A program made the translations under genes and the position numbers. A model generated the notes under the pieces. That model made no database searches. It had not been told where the DNA came from and worked only from the letters and a program-made list of their open reading frames with translations. A stretch of DNA of 23,018 nt from Chloroflexota bacterium (lineage in GTDB: Bacteria; Chloroflexota; Dehalococcoidia; Dehalococcoidales; JAHJRU01), in assembly GCA_018830745.1 (NCBI GenBank), contig JAHJRU010000021.1, positions 1 to 23,018 on the forward strand. Reading direction: 5' to 3'. Within the stretch, counting starts at the first letter, position 1; each line of letters begins with the position of its first letter. Of the stretch, positions 14,668 through 22,484 are shown one piece after another.

Positions 14668-14698
14668 CAATGACTTTTTCTCTCTTGAGAAATCATTG
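14668..14698. promoter_or_regulatory. Interrupted 12-bp hairpin in the divergent GerW/UbiD intergenic region
   Basis: CAATGA (14668-14673) pairs with TCATTG (14693-14698) and TTTCTC (14677-14682) pairs with GAGAAA (14687-14692). There is a 3-base bulge on one side and a 4-base loop. It abuts the candidate UbiD promoter. No gene upstream reads toward it on the plus strand, so a terminator role is unlikely. It may be an operator or a leader structure. Confidence 0.45.
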
Positions 14699-14728
14699 TT
14701 GCTACCACCATAGGCAAAAGGTTATTAT
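14699..14728 (+). promoter_or_regulatory. Candidate promoter for the UbiD operon
   Basis: TTGCTA (14699-14704) and TATTAT (14723-14728) are separated by 18 bases. The -35 box begins immediately after the hairpin at 14668-14698. The predicted leader to ATG 14761 would be about 25 bases and includes AGGAGG. Confidence 0.4.
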
Positions 14729-14760
14729 ATAGTCACCATTAAAAAGACCAGGAGGTAGAT

Positions 14761-16191
14761 ATGGCATTTAAGGACAACCGTGAGTTCATCGAAGCTCTGG
14801 AGAAGACTGGTGACGTGGTCGTGGTTAAGAAAGAGGTGGACTGGGATATGGAGGCCGGGGCTATCTCCCGGCGGGCTTGCGAGCTTTCCGGACCGGCCAT
14901 CCTTTTCCAAAAAATAAAGGATTACCCCGAGGGATACCGCATTTTTGCCGCGCCGGTGGCTACCTACCGAAGAGTAGCCATCGCCATGGGGCTTCCGGCT
15001 GATACTCCCATTAAAACAATCTATGATGAATATGAGCGACGGGAAGAGGATTCGATACCCCCAGTGGTGGTTAAGAATGGGCCCTGTAAGGAAAATATCC
15101 TGCTGGGAGACGATATTGACCTTTACCGTCTTCCATCACCCATGTGCCACGATGGCGACGGGGGTAGATACATCGGCACCTGGGGTTTCGTAGCCAGCAA
15201 GGACCTGGATAATGAATGGGCAAACTGGGGAATGTACCGTTTTCATGTTAATAATCAGCGGTCTTTAGCTATGTCCCCCGCCCCGGGCAGTAACCTGGGC
15301 ATGGTCCTGCGCCAGCAGTACCTACCCCAAAAACTGCCCCTGCCCGTAGCCGCTGTCGTTGGGGCTGATCCCCTCTCCAGCATAGCCGCCTCAGCCGGCT
15401 ACGCCGTAGGCAGAAACGAGGCAGATTTAGCCGGTGGACTGCGCCAGGAGCCGGTGGAATTGATAAAATGTGAGACCAACGACCTCCTGGTTCCGGCTCA
15501 CGCGGAAATCGTAATAGAAGGAGAGATATTACCCGATGTGAGTGCCGCCGAAGGACCCTTCGGTGAGTATCCCGGTTACCGCTCCAGAGGTTTTGAGCCA
15601 AAACTTTATTGCCGGGTAACCGCTATCACCTACCGAAACTCACCCATTCTCACCATGTCCAATCTGGGGGTGCCCCCCGATGACAGCCATGTCGGGGGCT
15701 GCCTTAGCACGGCCGTATCGGTGAAGAGGCGAGTAGAGCAAGCCGGCGTGCCCGTAGTTGACTGCTACGTCCCGCCCGAAGGAGCCGCCTTCATGGCTAT
15801 AGTCAGTGTCAAAAAAGGCGGTAACGAGGTGGCTCAGACGATAGGCAACGCTATAGGCCGGCGGAGAGCCTGGATTTCTAAAATCATCGTGGTTGACGAT
15901 GATGTGGATGTCTTTGACATGCGCCAGGTTATCCACGCCCTTTCTGTCAAGTGCCACTCCACCCGCGGGATATTTCTGAAAGACACCCCTCCGGGAACCG
16001 GCAACCCCTTCTCGCCGTGCGATGACGCCGAGGAAAAAAAGCACTCCATCGGGGCTGTGGCAGTGTTCGACTGCACCTGGCCATCTCACTGGCCCAAAGA
16101 CCAGATACCGGTCAAAGCATCCTTTAACACGATTTACCCCCAGGAAATCAGAGACAGGGTCTTAGCCAACTGGAGCGAGTACGGGCTCTAG
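14761..16191 (+). CDS. UbiD family prenylated-FMN-dependent (de)carboxylase
   Basis: 476 aa. UbiD enzymes add or remove CO2 at aromatic or alpha,beta-unsaturated acids using prenylated FMN made by UbiX. By comparison with Aspergillus Fdc1, N155 and R160 (NWGMYR) match N168/R173, E220 (GRNEADLAGG) matches E233, and E264/E269 (AEGPFGEYPGY) match the catalytic E277/E282. The metal-ligand His (H191 in Fdc1) falls on N178 in an ungapped comparison, which is unusual if correct. The C-terminal region SVKCHSTRGIFLKDTPPGTG...FDCTWP is family-typical. ATG follows AGGAGG. It heads a tightly spaced operon with a small orphan protein, MaoC hydratase and flavoprotein. No ubiX lies in the window. The direction and substrate are unknown. 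Confidence 0.94.
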   Translation: MAFKDNREFIEALEKTGDVVVVKKEVDWDMEAGAISRRACELSGPAILFQKIKDYPEGYRIFAAPVATYRRVAIAMGLPADTPIKTIYDEYERREEDSIPPVVVKNGPCKENILLGDDIDLYRLPSPMCHDGDGGRYIGTWGFVASKDLDNEWANWGMYRFHVNNQRSLAMSPAPGSNLGMVLRQQYLPQKLPLPVAAVVGADPLSSIAASAGYAVGRNEADLAGGLRQEPVELIKCETNDLLVPAHAEIVIEGEILPDVSAAEGPFGEYPGYRSRGFEPKLYCRVTAITYRNSPILTMSNLGVPPDDSHVGGCLSTAVSVKRRVEQAGVPVVDCYVPPEGAAFMAIVSVKKGGNEVAQTIGNAIGRRRAWISKIIVVDDDVDVFDMRQVIHALSVKCHSTRGIFLKDTPPGTGNPFSPCDDAEEKKHSIGAVAVFDCTWPSHWPKDQIPVKASFNTIYPQEIRDRVLANWSEYGL

Positions 16192-16218
16192 TTAAGTGTC
16201 ATTGAATGGAGGGATAAA

Positions 16219-16536
16219 ATGGTCAAAGAATATTCAACCTTCGTAAGTGCCCCCCAGGGATTGCCCGAAGGCCAGGAGATTAAACTGGCGATAAAGGACC
16301 TGACTCCGGGCCCCCGGAAGTATGACTGCCGCATAGTCAAAGCCATAGTTGCCAGTTCCTCCGACAGGATTGAGGGTGGAGATGTCCTCTGGCTGAAATC
16401 GCTGGTGGGTATAACTTCCCCCAAACCATGGGCAATAAAAATTCTGGAAGAACTGGGCGATTCCATACCGCGCCCTCCTTACAGCGAGTTAATCCAGGTG
16501 ACCGAAGCGCTCAACGAAGGACTGACGCTGGAGTAA
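16219..16536 (+). CDS. Conserved-looking 105-aa orphan protein in the UbiD operon
   Basis: I do not recognise this protein. It is soluble-looking, with no signal peptide, membrane segment or Cys pair. An N-terminal beta-rich part (EIKLAIKDLTPGPRKYDCRIVKAIVASSSDRIEGGDVLWLKSLVG, about 20-64) is followed by a helical C-terminus (PKPWAIKILEELGDSIPRPPYSELIQVTEALNEGLTLE). GGAGGG lies 5 bases before ATG 16219. It starts 27 bases after UbiD and ends 31 bases before MaoC, so it is surely cotranscribed. A small partner or accessory subunit of UbiD is plausible, by analogy with the small subunits encoded beside several UbiD decarboxylases (BsdD, LpdD, PpcC), but I see no similarity to those. Confidence 0.85.
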   Translation: MVKEYSTFVSAPQGLPEGQEIKLAIKDLTPGPRKYDCRIVKAIVASSSDRIEGGDVLWLKSLVGITSPKPWAIKILEELGDSIPRPPYSELIQVTEALNEGLTLE

Positions 16537-16567
16537 TAAAGCTCACCCTTTAGAGGAGGCACTATCA

Positions 16568-17047
16568 ATGGCAATCACCAGTCTGGCCAAAACGTTCGAT
16601 GAATTCACCGTCGGGGAAAAGATGGTGTTCCCCCTGGTGACCATCACCGAAGCGCACGTTGTCGCCTGGGCCGGTCTCAGTGGCGATTTTAATCCCCTTC
16701 ATATGAACCAGGAATACGCTAAAACAACCACCACCGGCGCGAAGGTTGGGGGGATGGTGCCTCACGGTCAGTTTATGGCGGCTATCTCGGTGACACCCAT
16801 CGGCCATCTCCTGGCGGGGACGGCTATAGCCTTCCTGGATTTGTCATTCCAGTTTAAAGCGCCCTTTGGCGTGGGCGATACGCTTTATGTCGAGGTTGAG
16901 GTAGCCGACAAGAAACCAAGCACCAAGTACGACGGTGGCATGGTCCGGTTCGACCTGACCACCAGGAATCAACAGGGCACGGCGGTAATAGAAGGCAGTG
17001 CCGCCTTCCTGATATCCCGGGAAAACACGCTCAAGCTGCCCTACTAG
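16568..17047 (+). CDS. MaoC-like (R)-specific enoyl-CoA hydratase/dehydratase
   Basis: Single hot-dog domain of 159 aa. The hydratase-2 motif GLSGDFNPLHMN gives the catalytic pair D40 and H45 (D-x4-H). MVPHGQFMAAI follows, then the central strand AFLDLSFQFKAPFGVGDTLYVEVEV. Family members hydrate trans-2-enoyl-CoA to (R)-3-hydroxyacyl-CoA, or the reverse. GAGGAGG lies 8 bases before ATG 16568. Its position between the UbiD pair and a fumarate-reductase-like flavoprotein suggests it acts on the unsaturated product or precursor of those steps. The CoA ester in question is unknown. Confidence 0.9.
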   Translation: MAITSLAKTFDEFTVGEKMVFPLVTITEAHVVAWAGLSGDFNPLHMNQEYAKTTTTGAKVGGMVPHGQFMAAISVTPIGHLLAGTAIAFLDLSFQFKAPFGVGDTLYVEVEVADKKPSTKYDGGMVRFDLTTRNQQGTAVIEGSAAFLISRENTLKLPY

Positions 17048-17082
17048 CCGGCCAAAACGCTTAACAAAGGAGTGAAGCTGGA

Positions 17083-18711
17083 ATGGGTTTAAAAGAACCG
17101 GAATATATCACCTGTGATGTCCTGGTAATCGGTAGCGGCGCCGCTGGCCTTGAGGCGGCTATCAGGGCACGACAACAGGGAGCCTCCGTCCTCCTTGTCT
17201 CCAAGTCCCAGATGGGTTTAGGCAATAACACGGCTCTCGCCGGGGCAGCCTTTGCCGCAGCTACCGGGGAGCGCGATGCCAGCGACAATCCTGATATGCA
17301 TAAGAAGGACATTATGGAAGGTGGCCGCTTCATCAACGATCCCAACCTCGTGAGAAAATTCACCCAGAGGATAGTCGGCGAGGTATCCCTCCTGCAAAAA
17401 TATGGCGTTCCTTTCCAGAAGGACGGAGAACGGCTTTCTATTAGCCGGGCACCGGGACACTCTTATCCCCGCCACTTCTATGGGGAAAAACGCATAGGAA
17501 CGGTATTTACTCTCCCCCTCAAGGAGTACGCCGCTAAAACGGGGGTGAAGTTCATGGAGAGGGTATTTATCAGCCGTCTCCTGACCAAAAACGGGGAAGT
17601 GGCGGGCGCCGTGGGAATTGACCGGGGCGGACGCCTTCTTATCTTCCAGGCACAGGTGATAGTGCTGGCAACCGGTGGTGCCGGACAGGTATACCTCCAC
17701 ACCAATAACGCCGTTGGCATGACGGGTGACGGCTACGCCCTGGGCTTCCACACCGGGGTCCCTCTGAGAGATATGGAGTTCGTCCAGTTTTACCCCACGG
17801 CTATCCTGGGAATCAGGATGATTATTTATGAGACCTTTGTCTTTCGGTACGGAGCCATCATCAGGAATTCCCACGGCGAGGATGTGATAGTCAAACACGG
17901 CCTGCAGGACCCCATGCTGATGACACGAGACCGCCTGGCCCAGGCCATGATGAGAGAGCTCTTAGCGGGAAATGACGTGGATGGTGGGATGATTATGGAC
18001 CTCAATCCGCTCACCGATGATACTATCCACCGACTCCGCCACCTGCTCCCGGCTAGCGCCCCTGATGAGAAGCGAGAATTTATAGTGGCACCCACCGTTC
18101 ACTTTACTATTGGGGGCTTGGTCACCGATGCCAGCACCAGCACAGGTATCCCCGGCCTGCTTGCCTGCGGGGAAGTGGTCGGCGGTGCCCACGGCGCCAA
18201 CCGCCTGGCCGGCAATGCCCTTTCCGAGTGCTTCGCCATGGGAGCACTAGCCGGTGAGAGCGCTGCCCACCAGGCTAAAGAGACCCCTCCAAGAAAACCC
18301 GACCCGGCCGAGATAGATGCGGAGAAAGCCCGCCTGGAATCCTTACTGGGTGAAGAGCAAGGGAACACCAGAGACCTCCTTCGCTCCCTCAAAGAGGTGA
18401 CCTGGCTTAAGGTCGGCATAATTCGTAACCAGTCCGGACTTATGGATGCCCGGGACAAGATAAAAGACCTTCGCTCACGGGCAGGGATGGTCCGGACGGC
18501 TGATATTAAGAGCCTGATAAGTCGCCTGGAGTTAGATAATATGCTCCTGGTAGCCGATATGATCACCCGAGCCGCCCTGGAGAGAAAAGAAAGCCGCGGC
18601 GCTCACTTCCGCGAGGATTACCCCGATGAAGACGCTGACTGGCAGGCTAACCTTTTCATAACCAACAAGCAGGGTGAAATTGCGCTGGAAAAGAAGCCAG
18701 CCGTACTTTAA
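17083..18711 (+). CDS. FAD-dependent fumarate reductase/succinate dehydrogenase-like flavoprotein
   Basis: 542 aa. The FAD Rossmann motif is GSGAAG (17-22) within CDVLVIGSGAAGLEAAIRARQQGASVLLVSK. Other landmarks are VLATGGAG, the substrate-domain segment TRDRLAQAMM (the Arg of the catalytic region), APTVHFTIGGLVTD with H340, and GANRLAGNALSE (R374). The C-terminal helical domain runs from about 420 to 542. The His that anchors FAD covalently in SdhA is not apparent, so the flavin is probably non-covalent. No iron-sulfur or membrane-anchor subunit lies nearby, unlike respiratory Frd/Sdh. I infer a soluble reductase or dehydrogenase of an unsaturated acid, or an adenylylsulfate-reductase-like relative. 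The start follows AAAGGAGTG. Confidence 0.9.
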   Translation: MGLKEPEYITCDVLVIGSGAAGLEAAIRARQQGASVLLVSKSQMGLGNNTALAGAAFAAATGERDASDNPDMHKKDIMEGGRFINDPNLVRKFTQRIVGEVSLLQKYGVPFQKDGERLSISRAPGHSYPRHFYGEKRIGTVFTLPLKEYAAKTGVKFMERVFISRLLTKNGEVAGAVGIDRGGRLLIFQAQVIVLATGGAGQVYLHTNNAVGMTGDGYALGFHTGVPLRDMEFVQFYPTAILGIRMIIYETFVFRYGAIIRNSHGEDVIVKHGLQDPMLMTRDRLAQAMMRELLAGNDVDGGMIMDLNPLTDDTIHRLRHLLPASAPDEKREFIVAPTVHFTIGGLVTDASTSTGIPGLLACGEVVGGAHGANRLAGNALSECFAMGALAGESAAHQAKETPPRKPDPAEIDAEKARLESLLGEEQGNTRDLLRSLKEVTWLKVGIIRNQSGLMDARDKIKDLRSRAGMVRTADIKSLISRLELDNMLLVADMITRAALERKESRGAHFREDYPDEDADWQANLFITNKQGEIALEKKPAVL

Positions 18712-18757
18712 AAGGCAGAGAGATATGACCGGAACAGGAAACCGCAGGCAGGAGACG

Positions 18758-19804
18758 ATGACCACCAGGGAACGCATGAAGGCGCTGGCGCTGGGACAGC
18801 GGCCCGATAGGGTCCCCCTCACCCTCTCCGCCCTGGGGTTCTGTGCCCGGATTGCCGGCTACCCCATTGCCCATATCTTTGACGACCCGGAAAAGAGCTT
18901 TTGGGCACAAGTATGGACGCAGGAAATGTACGGCAGCGATAGCGGACCATCCTACTCCTTCTCCATGTCCATCGCCTGGGACTTCGGCGGCGGGATTAAG
19001 TTCCCCACCAGCCGGTGGCAGCAAGTCCCGGAACCGGAACGCTTTCCAGTAGAATCAGAAGCAGACGTTATACGGCTGGAAGTACCCGATGTGAAGACTG
19101 CCCCCTCCATCCAGCTGGCAATGGAGTTATCCCGGCTGTGCCAGCAGCACCAGCGCCCCATCATGTTCACCATCGGCAGCCCCTTTACCTGGGCGGGCAA
19201 TCTCTGCGGCCTGGACCAGCTCTGCCGCTGGATGATGAAAAAGCCTGAACTGGCCCACCGACTGCTGCGGTTAAGCACGGACTTCTGCCTCCAGATAGCC
19301 CAATACTGGGTGGACACCTTCGGCGCACAGCGGGTTACCCCCCTCGTGCCCACCCCAGCCGAGTCAAACGACGTCATTTCCCCCAAACAGTTTGAGGAGT
19401 TTGCCTTTCCCTATCTAAAGGAGCTTTGCGAAAAGGTACTGGCTATGGGAGTCAGACGTTTCTACTGTCATTATTGCGGCGAGCAGAACCTGAACCTCCC
19501 TTATCTGGCTCAGATTCCCCTGGGCAAAGCGGGTTTTGTCAGCGTTGGCCATCAGGTTGACCTGAATACGGCTATTAAGTATTTCGGTGATAAATACATC
19601 ATCGTGGGCAACGTCGAGCCCGCGATGATACAGAACGGAACCCCGCAGCAGGTCTACGAACTGGCCAGGCAATGCATTGAAAAGGCAAAGTATGCCCCCA
19701 GCGGCTTCATCCTCTGTCCCGGCTGCGAGCTTCCGCCCATGGCACCGCCATACAATGTATACATGCTCAAGAAAGCCATAAACGACTTTGGCTGGTATGA
19801 CTAA
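18758..19804 (+). CDS. Uroporphyrinogen decarboxylase-fold Zn methyltransferase (MtaA/CmuA type)
   Basis: 348 aa. The fold family includes HemE and the corrinoid methyltransferases. A zinc motif H238-x-C240 (CHYCG) and a later Cys in LCPGCELPP (C320 or C323) match MtaA's H237-x-C239...C316. This favours a methyl-cobamide:thiol methyltransferase over heme biosynthesis. The N-terminus MTTRERMKALALGQRPDRVPLTL is typical. The frame opens earlier (18674, overlapping the flavoprotein; ATG 18725), but the family pattern supports 18758, preceded by AGGAG at a short 3-base spacing. No corrinoid-binding protein or methyltransferase I is in the window. Its role in this operon is unknown; demethylation of a methoxylated substrate is one possibility. 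Confidence 0.88.
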   Translation: MTTRERMKALALGQRPDRVPLTLSALGFCARIAGYPIAHIFDDPEKSFWAQVWTQEMYGSDSGPSYSFSMSIAWDFGGGIKFPTSRWQQVPEPERFPVESEADVIRLEVPDVKTAPSIQLAMELSRLCQQHQRPIMFTIGSPFTWAGNLCGLDQLCRWMMKKPELAHRLLRLSTDFCLQIAQYWVDTFGAQRVTPLVPTPAESNDVISPKQFEEFAFPYLKELCEKVLAMGVRRFYCHYCGEQNLNLPYLAQIPLGKAGFVSVGHQVDLNTAIKYFGDKYIIVGNVEPAMIQNGTPQQVYELARQCIEKAKYAPSGFILCPGCELPPMAPPYNVYMLKKAINDFGWYD

Positions 19805-19940
19805 CCAGGTCAGCTAAATAGAGCGTATCTCAGGCGAACGCGCATGAGACACAGGTCGCATACAGGCATCACATGATCGGCTAAAATAGTATTAAATATA
19901 ATGGAAATGTACGTGTCAATAAAATGGAGCAAGCGGTAAA

Positions 19941-20285
19941 ATGTCAGAGACCATGGAGAAGCCAACGCACGGCGAACCGCCGAGCAAAGAAGAGGTCGCA
20001 CAGAGGAAAAGGGACGTAAAAACCACTTTCTGCTGTCCCTATTGTGGAGAAAAGCTAAAGAAATGGCAGGTGCCACAGACGGTTTTCACCGAGTGGCCCA
20101 ACGAGTTCATGTATATATGTTTGAACGATGAGTGCTCCTACTTCATCCAGGGATGGGACGCTATGGCGGCTATGGGCAGACACTGCTCCTTCCGCTTGAT
20201 GTATGATCCCATAACAGATAGCTGCAACCCCATACCCATCTCTAACGCCAGTACGCTTAGGGATGGCATCGTTGAAGAAGAGTGA
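19941..20285 (+). CDS. Small zinc-ribbon protein
   Basis: 114 aa. One zinc ribbon is formed by CPYC (with a preceding Cys) near residues 31-35 and C-x4-C (CLNDEC) near 60-65. The spacing and the FIQGWDAM...SFRLMYDP sequence resemble uncharacterised 'ogr/Delta-like zinc finger' proteins of anaerobes. The N-terminal 28 residues are charged and polar. Upstream there is a TATAAT (19897-19902) without a clear -35 box and only a weak ribosome binding site. It is separated from the methyltransferase by 136 bases, so it may be transcribed separately. The function is unknown. Confidence 0.82.
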   Translation: MSETMEKPTHGEPPSKEEVAQRKRDVKTTFCCPYCGEKLKKWQVPQTVFTEWPNEFMYICLNDECSYFIQGWDAMAAMGRHCSFRLMYDPITDSCNPIPISNASTLRDGIVEEE

Positions 20286-20342
20286 GCAGCGTTGGGTGAG
20301 GCGCTGGCCGGATAAATTAATATCATTTCTGACTCCCAAAAG

Positions 20343-20366
20343 CAGGGTGCCCATCTGGGTACCCTG
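20343..20366 (+). terminator. Strong hairpin downstream of the zinc-ribbon gene
   Basis: CAGGGTGCCCA pairs with TGGGTACCCTG with a single G-U wobble, giving a stem of about 10 bp with a 4-base loop. The following bases (ACTATTTAG) are only weakly T-rich, so it is either a poor intrinsic terminator or another kind of structured element. Confidence 0.45.
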
Positions 20367-20519
20367 ACTATTTAGCTTCACCTTCCGCTCACCCGTAGTT
20401 GCCACACCATAATTTGACTCCACCGCCCCTATTCCTCATAATAATATAGGGCACACAGAGTAGAGGAAACTGACCTCTGCCCCTTCCCTTTTACCAATAT
20501 AGTAATGGAGGCTGTCCTT

Positions 20520-21686
20520 ATGGCAACTACCCGGAGTGAGAAAATACTGCGCACCAAGCTATGCGATATGCTGGGTATTAAATACCCTATCATCCAGGCC
20601 GGTATGGGTACTGTTTCCGGTCCCACCCTTGCCGCCGCCGTATCCAATGCCGGTGGACTGGGCGTGATAGCAGCTATTGACCTGCTGCCGGATGAGCTTC
20701 GCCGGTGGATAAGGAAGACCAAGGCGCTCACCGATAAACCCTTTGCGGTAGACACCATCTTCGTCAAATCGCTTCCCAAATCGTTGACCATGGATGAGGT
20801 ACGTGAGCAAATGCCAGCAGAAAGTATGGACTTCGCCGGCAAGGTAAGAAAGGAAATCGGGATTCCCGAAGCTACCGGAAGAACCGATACCATGATAGCC
20901 TCGCGGCAAATCATCGAGGAGCAATTTCAGGTATGTATAGAAGAAAAAGTGCCAGTACTGGTATCGGCGCTGGGTAACCCGGAATGGATGCTGCCTCAAG
21001 CCCATGCAAATGGGATGACGGTGATGGGGCTGGTGGGTAACGTAAAGGAAGCGCGCCAGGTGGCCGAAGTCGGGGTAGATATCATCATTGCCCAGGGGCA
21101 TGAAGGAGGCGGACACACGGGCAGAATTGGCACCCTGGCACTCATACCCCAGGTGGTTGATGCCGTTCATCCCACCCCCGTAGTAGCTGCCGGCGGCATC
21201 GCCGACGGCAGGGGGCTGGTAGCATCCCTGGCTCTGGGGGCTGTTGGCGTATGGTGCGGAACAGCTTTTGCCGTCAGCCACGAAGCCTGTGTTGACCACA
21301 TCGAGGACGGGATTTACACCCAGTGGGAAATCGACCTGCGCAAGCAGAAGATACTTGACGCCACCGAGGACGACCCGCGTATAACCCGCGTCATCACCGG
21401 CAAGACACTCCGCAATCTAAGTAATAAACTGGTTCAGAAGTGGGAGGAGGAGAGGGGACCGATTATCAAGCAATGGCCTTTCCAGTGCGTGCTGATAGGT
21501 GACCTCCAGGAAGGCGTACGCCAAAAGCAGATGAAGGAATACCACCCCTGGGCTCCGGCGGGACAGATTGCCGGCATGATCAAGGAACTTAAAAGCTCCC
21601 GGCAAATAGTGGATGATATGGTGGCTGAAGCCGTGGAAATCCTGAGCCGGAAACTGCCCCAGGAAGTAGATATTGGCCCGGCATAG
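20520..21686 (+). CDS. Nitronate monooxygenase / 2-nitropropane dioxygenase-like FMN enzyme
   Basis: About 388 aa, TIM-barrel FMN family that also contains FabK-type enoyl-ACP reductases. Visible landmarks: YPIIQAGMGTVSGPTLAAAVSNAGGLGVIA at the N-terminus, VPVLVSALGNPEW, the conserved GHEGGGHTG near the active site, and the FMN phosphate site PVVAAGGIADGRGLVASLALGAVGVWCGTAF. The active-site His is retained in the GHEGGGHTG block. A C-terminal extension (about 285-388) is longer than the usual NMO tail. The frame opens at 20505, but GGAGG (20507-20511) lies 8 bases before ATG 20520, so I use that. In anaerobes such proteins rarely oxidise nitronates, and an enoyl or other reductase role is possible. 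Confidence 0.88.
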   Translation: MATTRSEKILRTKLCDMLGIKYPIIQAGMGTVSGPTLAAAVSNAGGLGVIAAIDLLPDELRRWIRKTKALTDKPFAVDTIFVKSLPKSLTMDEVREQMPAESMDFAGKVRKEIGIPEATGRTDTMIASRQIIEEQFQVCIEEKVPVLVSALGNPEWMLPQAHANGMTVMGLVGNVKEARQVAEVGVDIIIAQGHEGGGHTGRIGTLALIPQVVDAVHPTPVVAAGGIADGRGLVASLALGAVGVWCGTAFAVSHEACVDHIEDGIYTQWEIDLRKQKILDATEDDPRITRVITGKTLRNLSNKLVQKWEEERGPIIKQWPFQCVLIGDLQEGVRQKQMKEYHPWAPAGQIAGMIKELKSSRQIVDDMVAEAVEILSRKLPQEVDIGPA

Positions 21687-21720
21687 ACAGTCGATTACCC
21701 CTTGCTTTCACCCCTATTAG

Positions 21721-21742
21721 CTGTCAAACCTCTGGCTGACAG
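21721..21742 (+). other. Small hairpin between the NMO-like and VOC genes
   Basis: CTGTCA (21721-21726) pairs with TGACAG (21737-21742), with an inner CC/GG. No T tract follows. It may be a weak terminator or processing site. Confidence 0.3.
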
Positions 21743-21844
21743 TGGAGACTCTGGTATCTTTCCAGCCGTTGAGCCACTCTAATTATCTTACCCTCTACGG
21801 AAAAGTGCTACAATTATTTATAGAGACATCTAGAGGAGGGGAAT

Positions 21845-22426
21845 ATGGTTAAATTCAATGGAGTCAACCATTTGGCTATGGCTACCGGGGATATGGACGG
21901 TACCATTCGTTTCTGGCGGGACCTGCTTGGCATGCGACTCGTGGCTGGCGTTGGTCAGCCCGGTTACCGGCACTACTTCTTACAGATTTCTGACACCGAC
22001 CTCTTAGCCTTTTTCGAATGGTCAGGTGTCGAGCCGGTGCCAAATAAAGTGCACGGCCAGCCGGTCAAGGGCCCCTTTATCTTTGACCACGTTTCATTCG
22101 GTGTTGAGACCGAAGATGACCTGTGGGAGCTGACGGATAAACTGCAAGCCGCCGGGTTCCACGTATCAGATGTGATTGACCACGGATTTATCCACTCCAT
22201 CTACACCTATGACCCCAATGGCATTCCCATAGAGTTCTCCCACAACGTCGAAGGAATCGATATCCGCCAGGAAACCCAGATGGGAGACCGCGCCCCATCC
22301 CTGATAGCCCTGGAGGGACCGGAGCCGCAGTCAGAAAAGTGGCCCAAAGTGGTGAGCCCGACCCCAATAGCGGAAAGATTGGTGTACCCGGGGGCCGGCA
22401 GTGAGCTCTTCCACGGCAAGAGATAA
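21845..22426 (+). CDS. VOC superfamily (glyoxalase/dioxygenase-fold) protein
   Basis: 193 aa. One complete vicinal-oxygen-chelate domain: VNHLAMATGDMDGTIRFWRDLLGMRL (about 7-32) and FDHVSFGVETEDDLWELTDKLQAAGF form the two beta-alpha-beta-beta-beta modules. Candidate metal ligands are H9, the Glu of FFEWSG, H in FDHVSF and E in IPIEFSH. A 50-residue tail after about 140 is polar and Pro-rich. GAGGAGGGG precedes ATG 21845, and a TACAAT (21809-21814) suggests a local promoter. The substrate could be a CoA epimer, methylglyoxal adduct or aromatic; it is not decidable here. Confidence 0.9.
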   Translation: MVKFNGVNHLAMATGDMDGTIRFWRDLLGMRLVAGVGQPGYRHYFLQISDTDLLAFFEWSGVEPVPNKVHGQPVKGPFIFDHVSFGVETEDDLWELTDKLQAAGFHVSDVIDHGFIHSIYTYDPNGIPIEFSHNVEGIDIRQETQMGDRAPSLIALEGPEPQSEKWPKVVSPTPIAERLVYPGAGSELFHGKR

Positions 22427-22484
22427 AGGTCAGCAACTCCTGAGCTGGTTAGCCATAATAGGTTTTTTCCTACCCGCCCCCCAG

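Noticed and set aside
17218..17898. Minus-strand 226-aa open frame
   Set aside because: It is antisense to the flavoprotein, whose FAD and active-site motifs are clear.
18674..18757. Upstream start of the methyltransferase overlapping the flavoprotein
   Set aside because: The added residues (KLRWKRSQPYFKRQ) do not resemble the family N-terminus, whereas MTTRERM does.
20559..21299. Minus-strand 246-aa open frame
   Set aside because: It is antisense to the NMO-like gene, which carries conserved FMN-site motifs.
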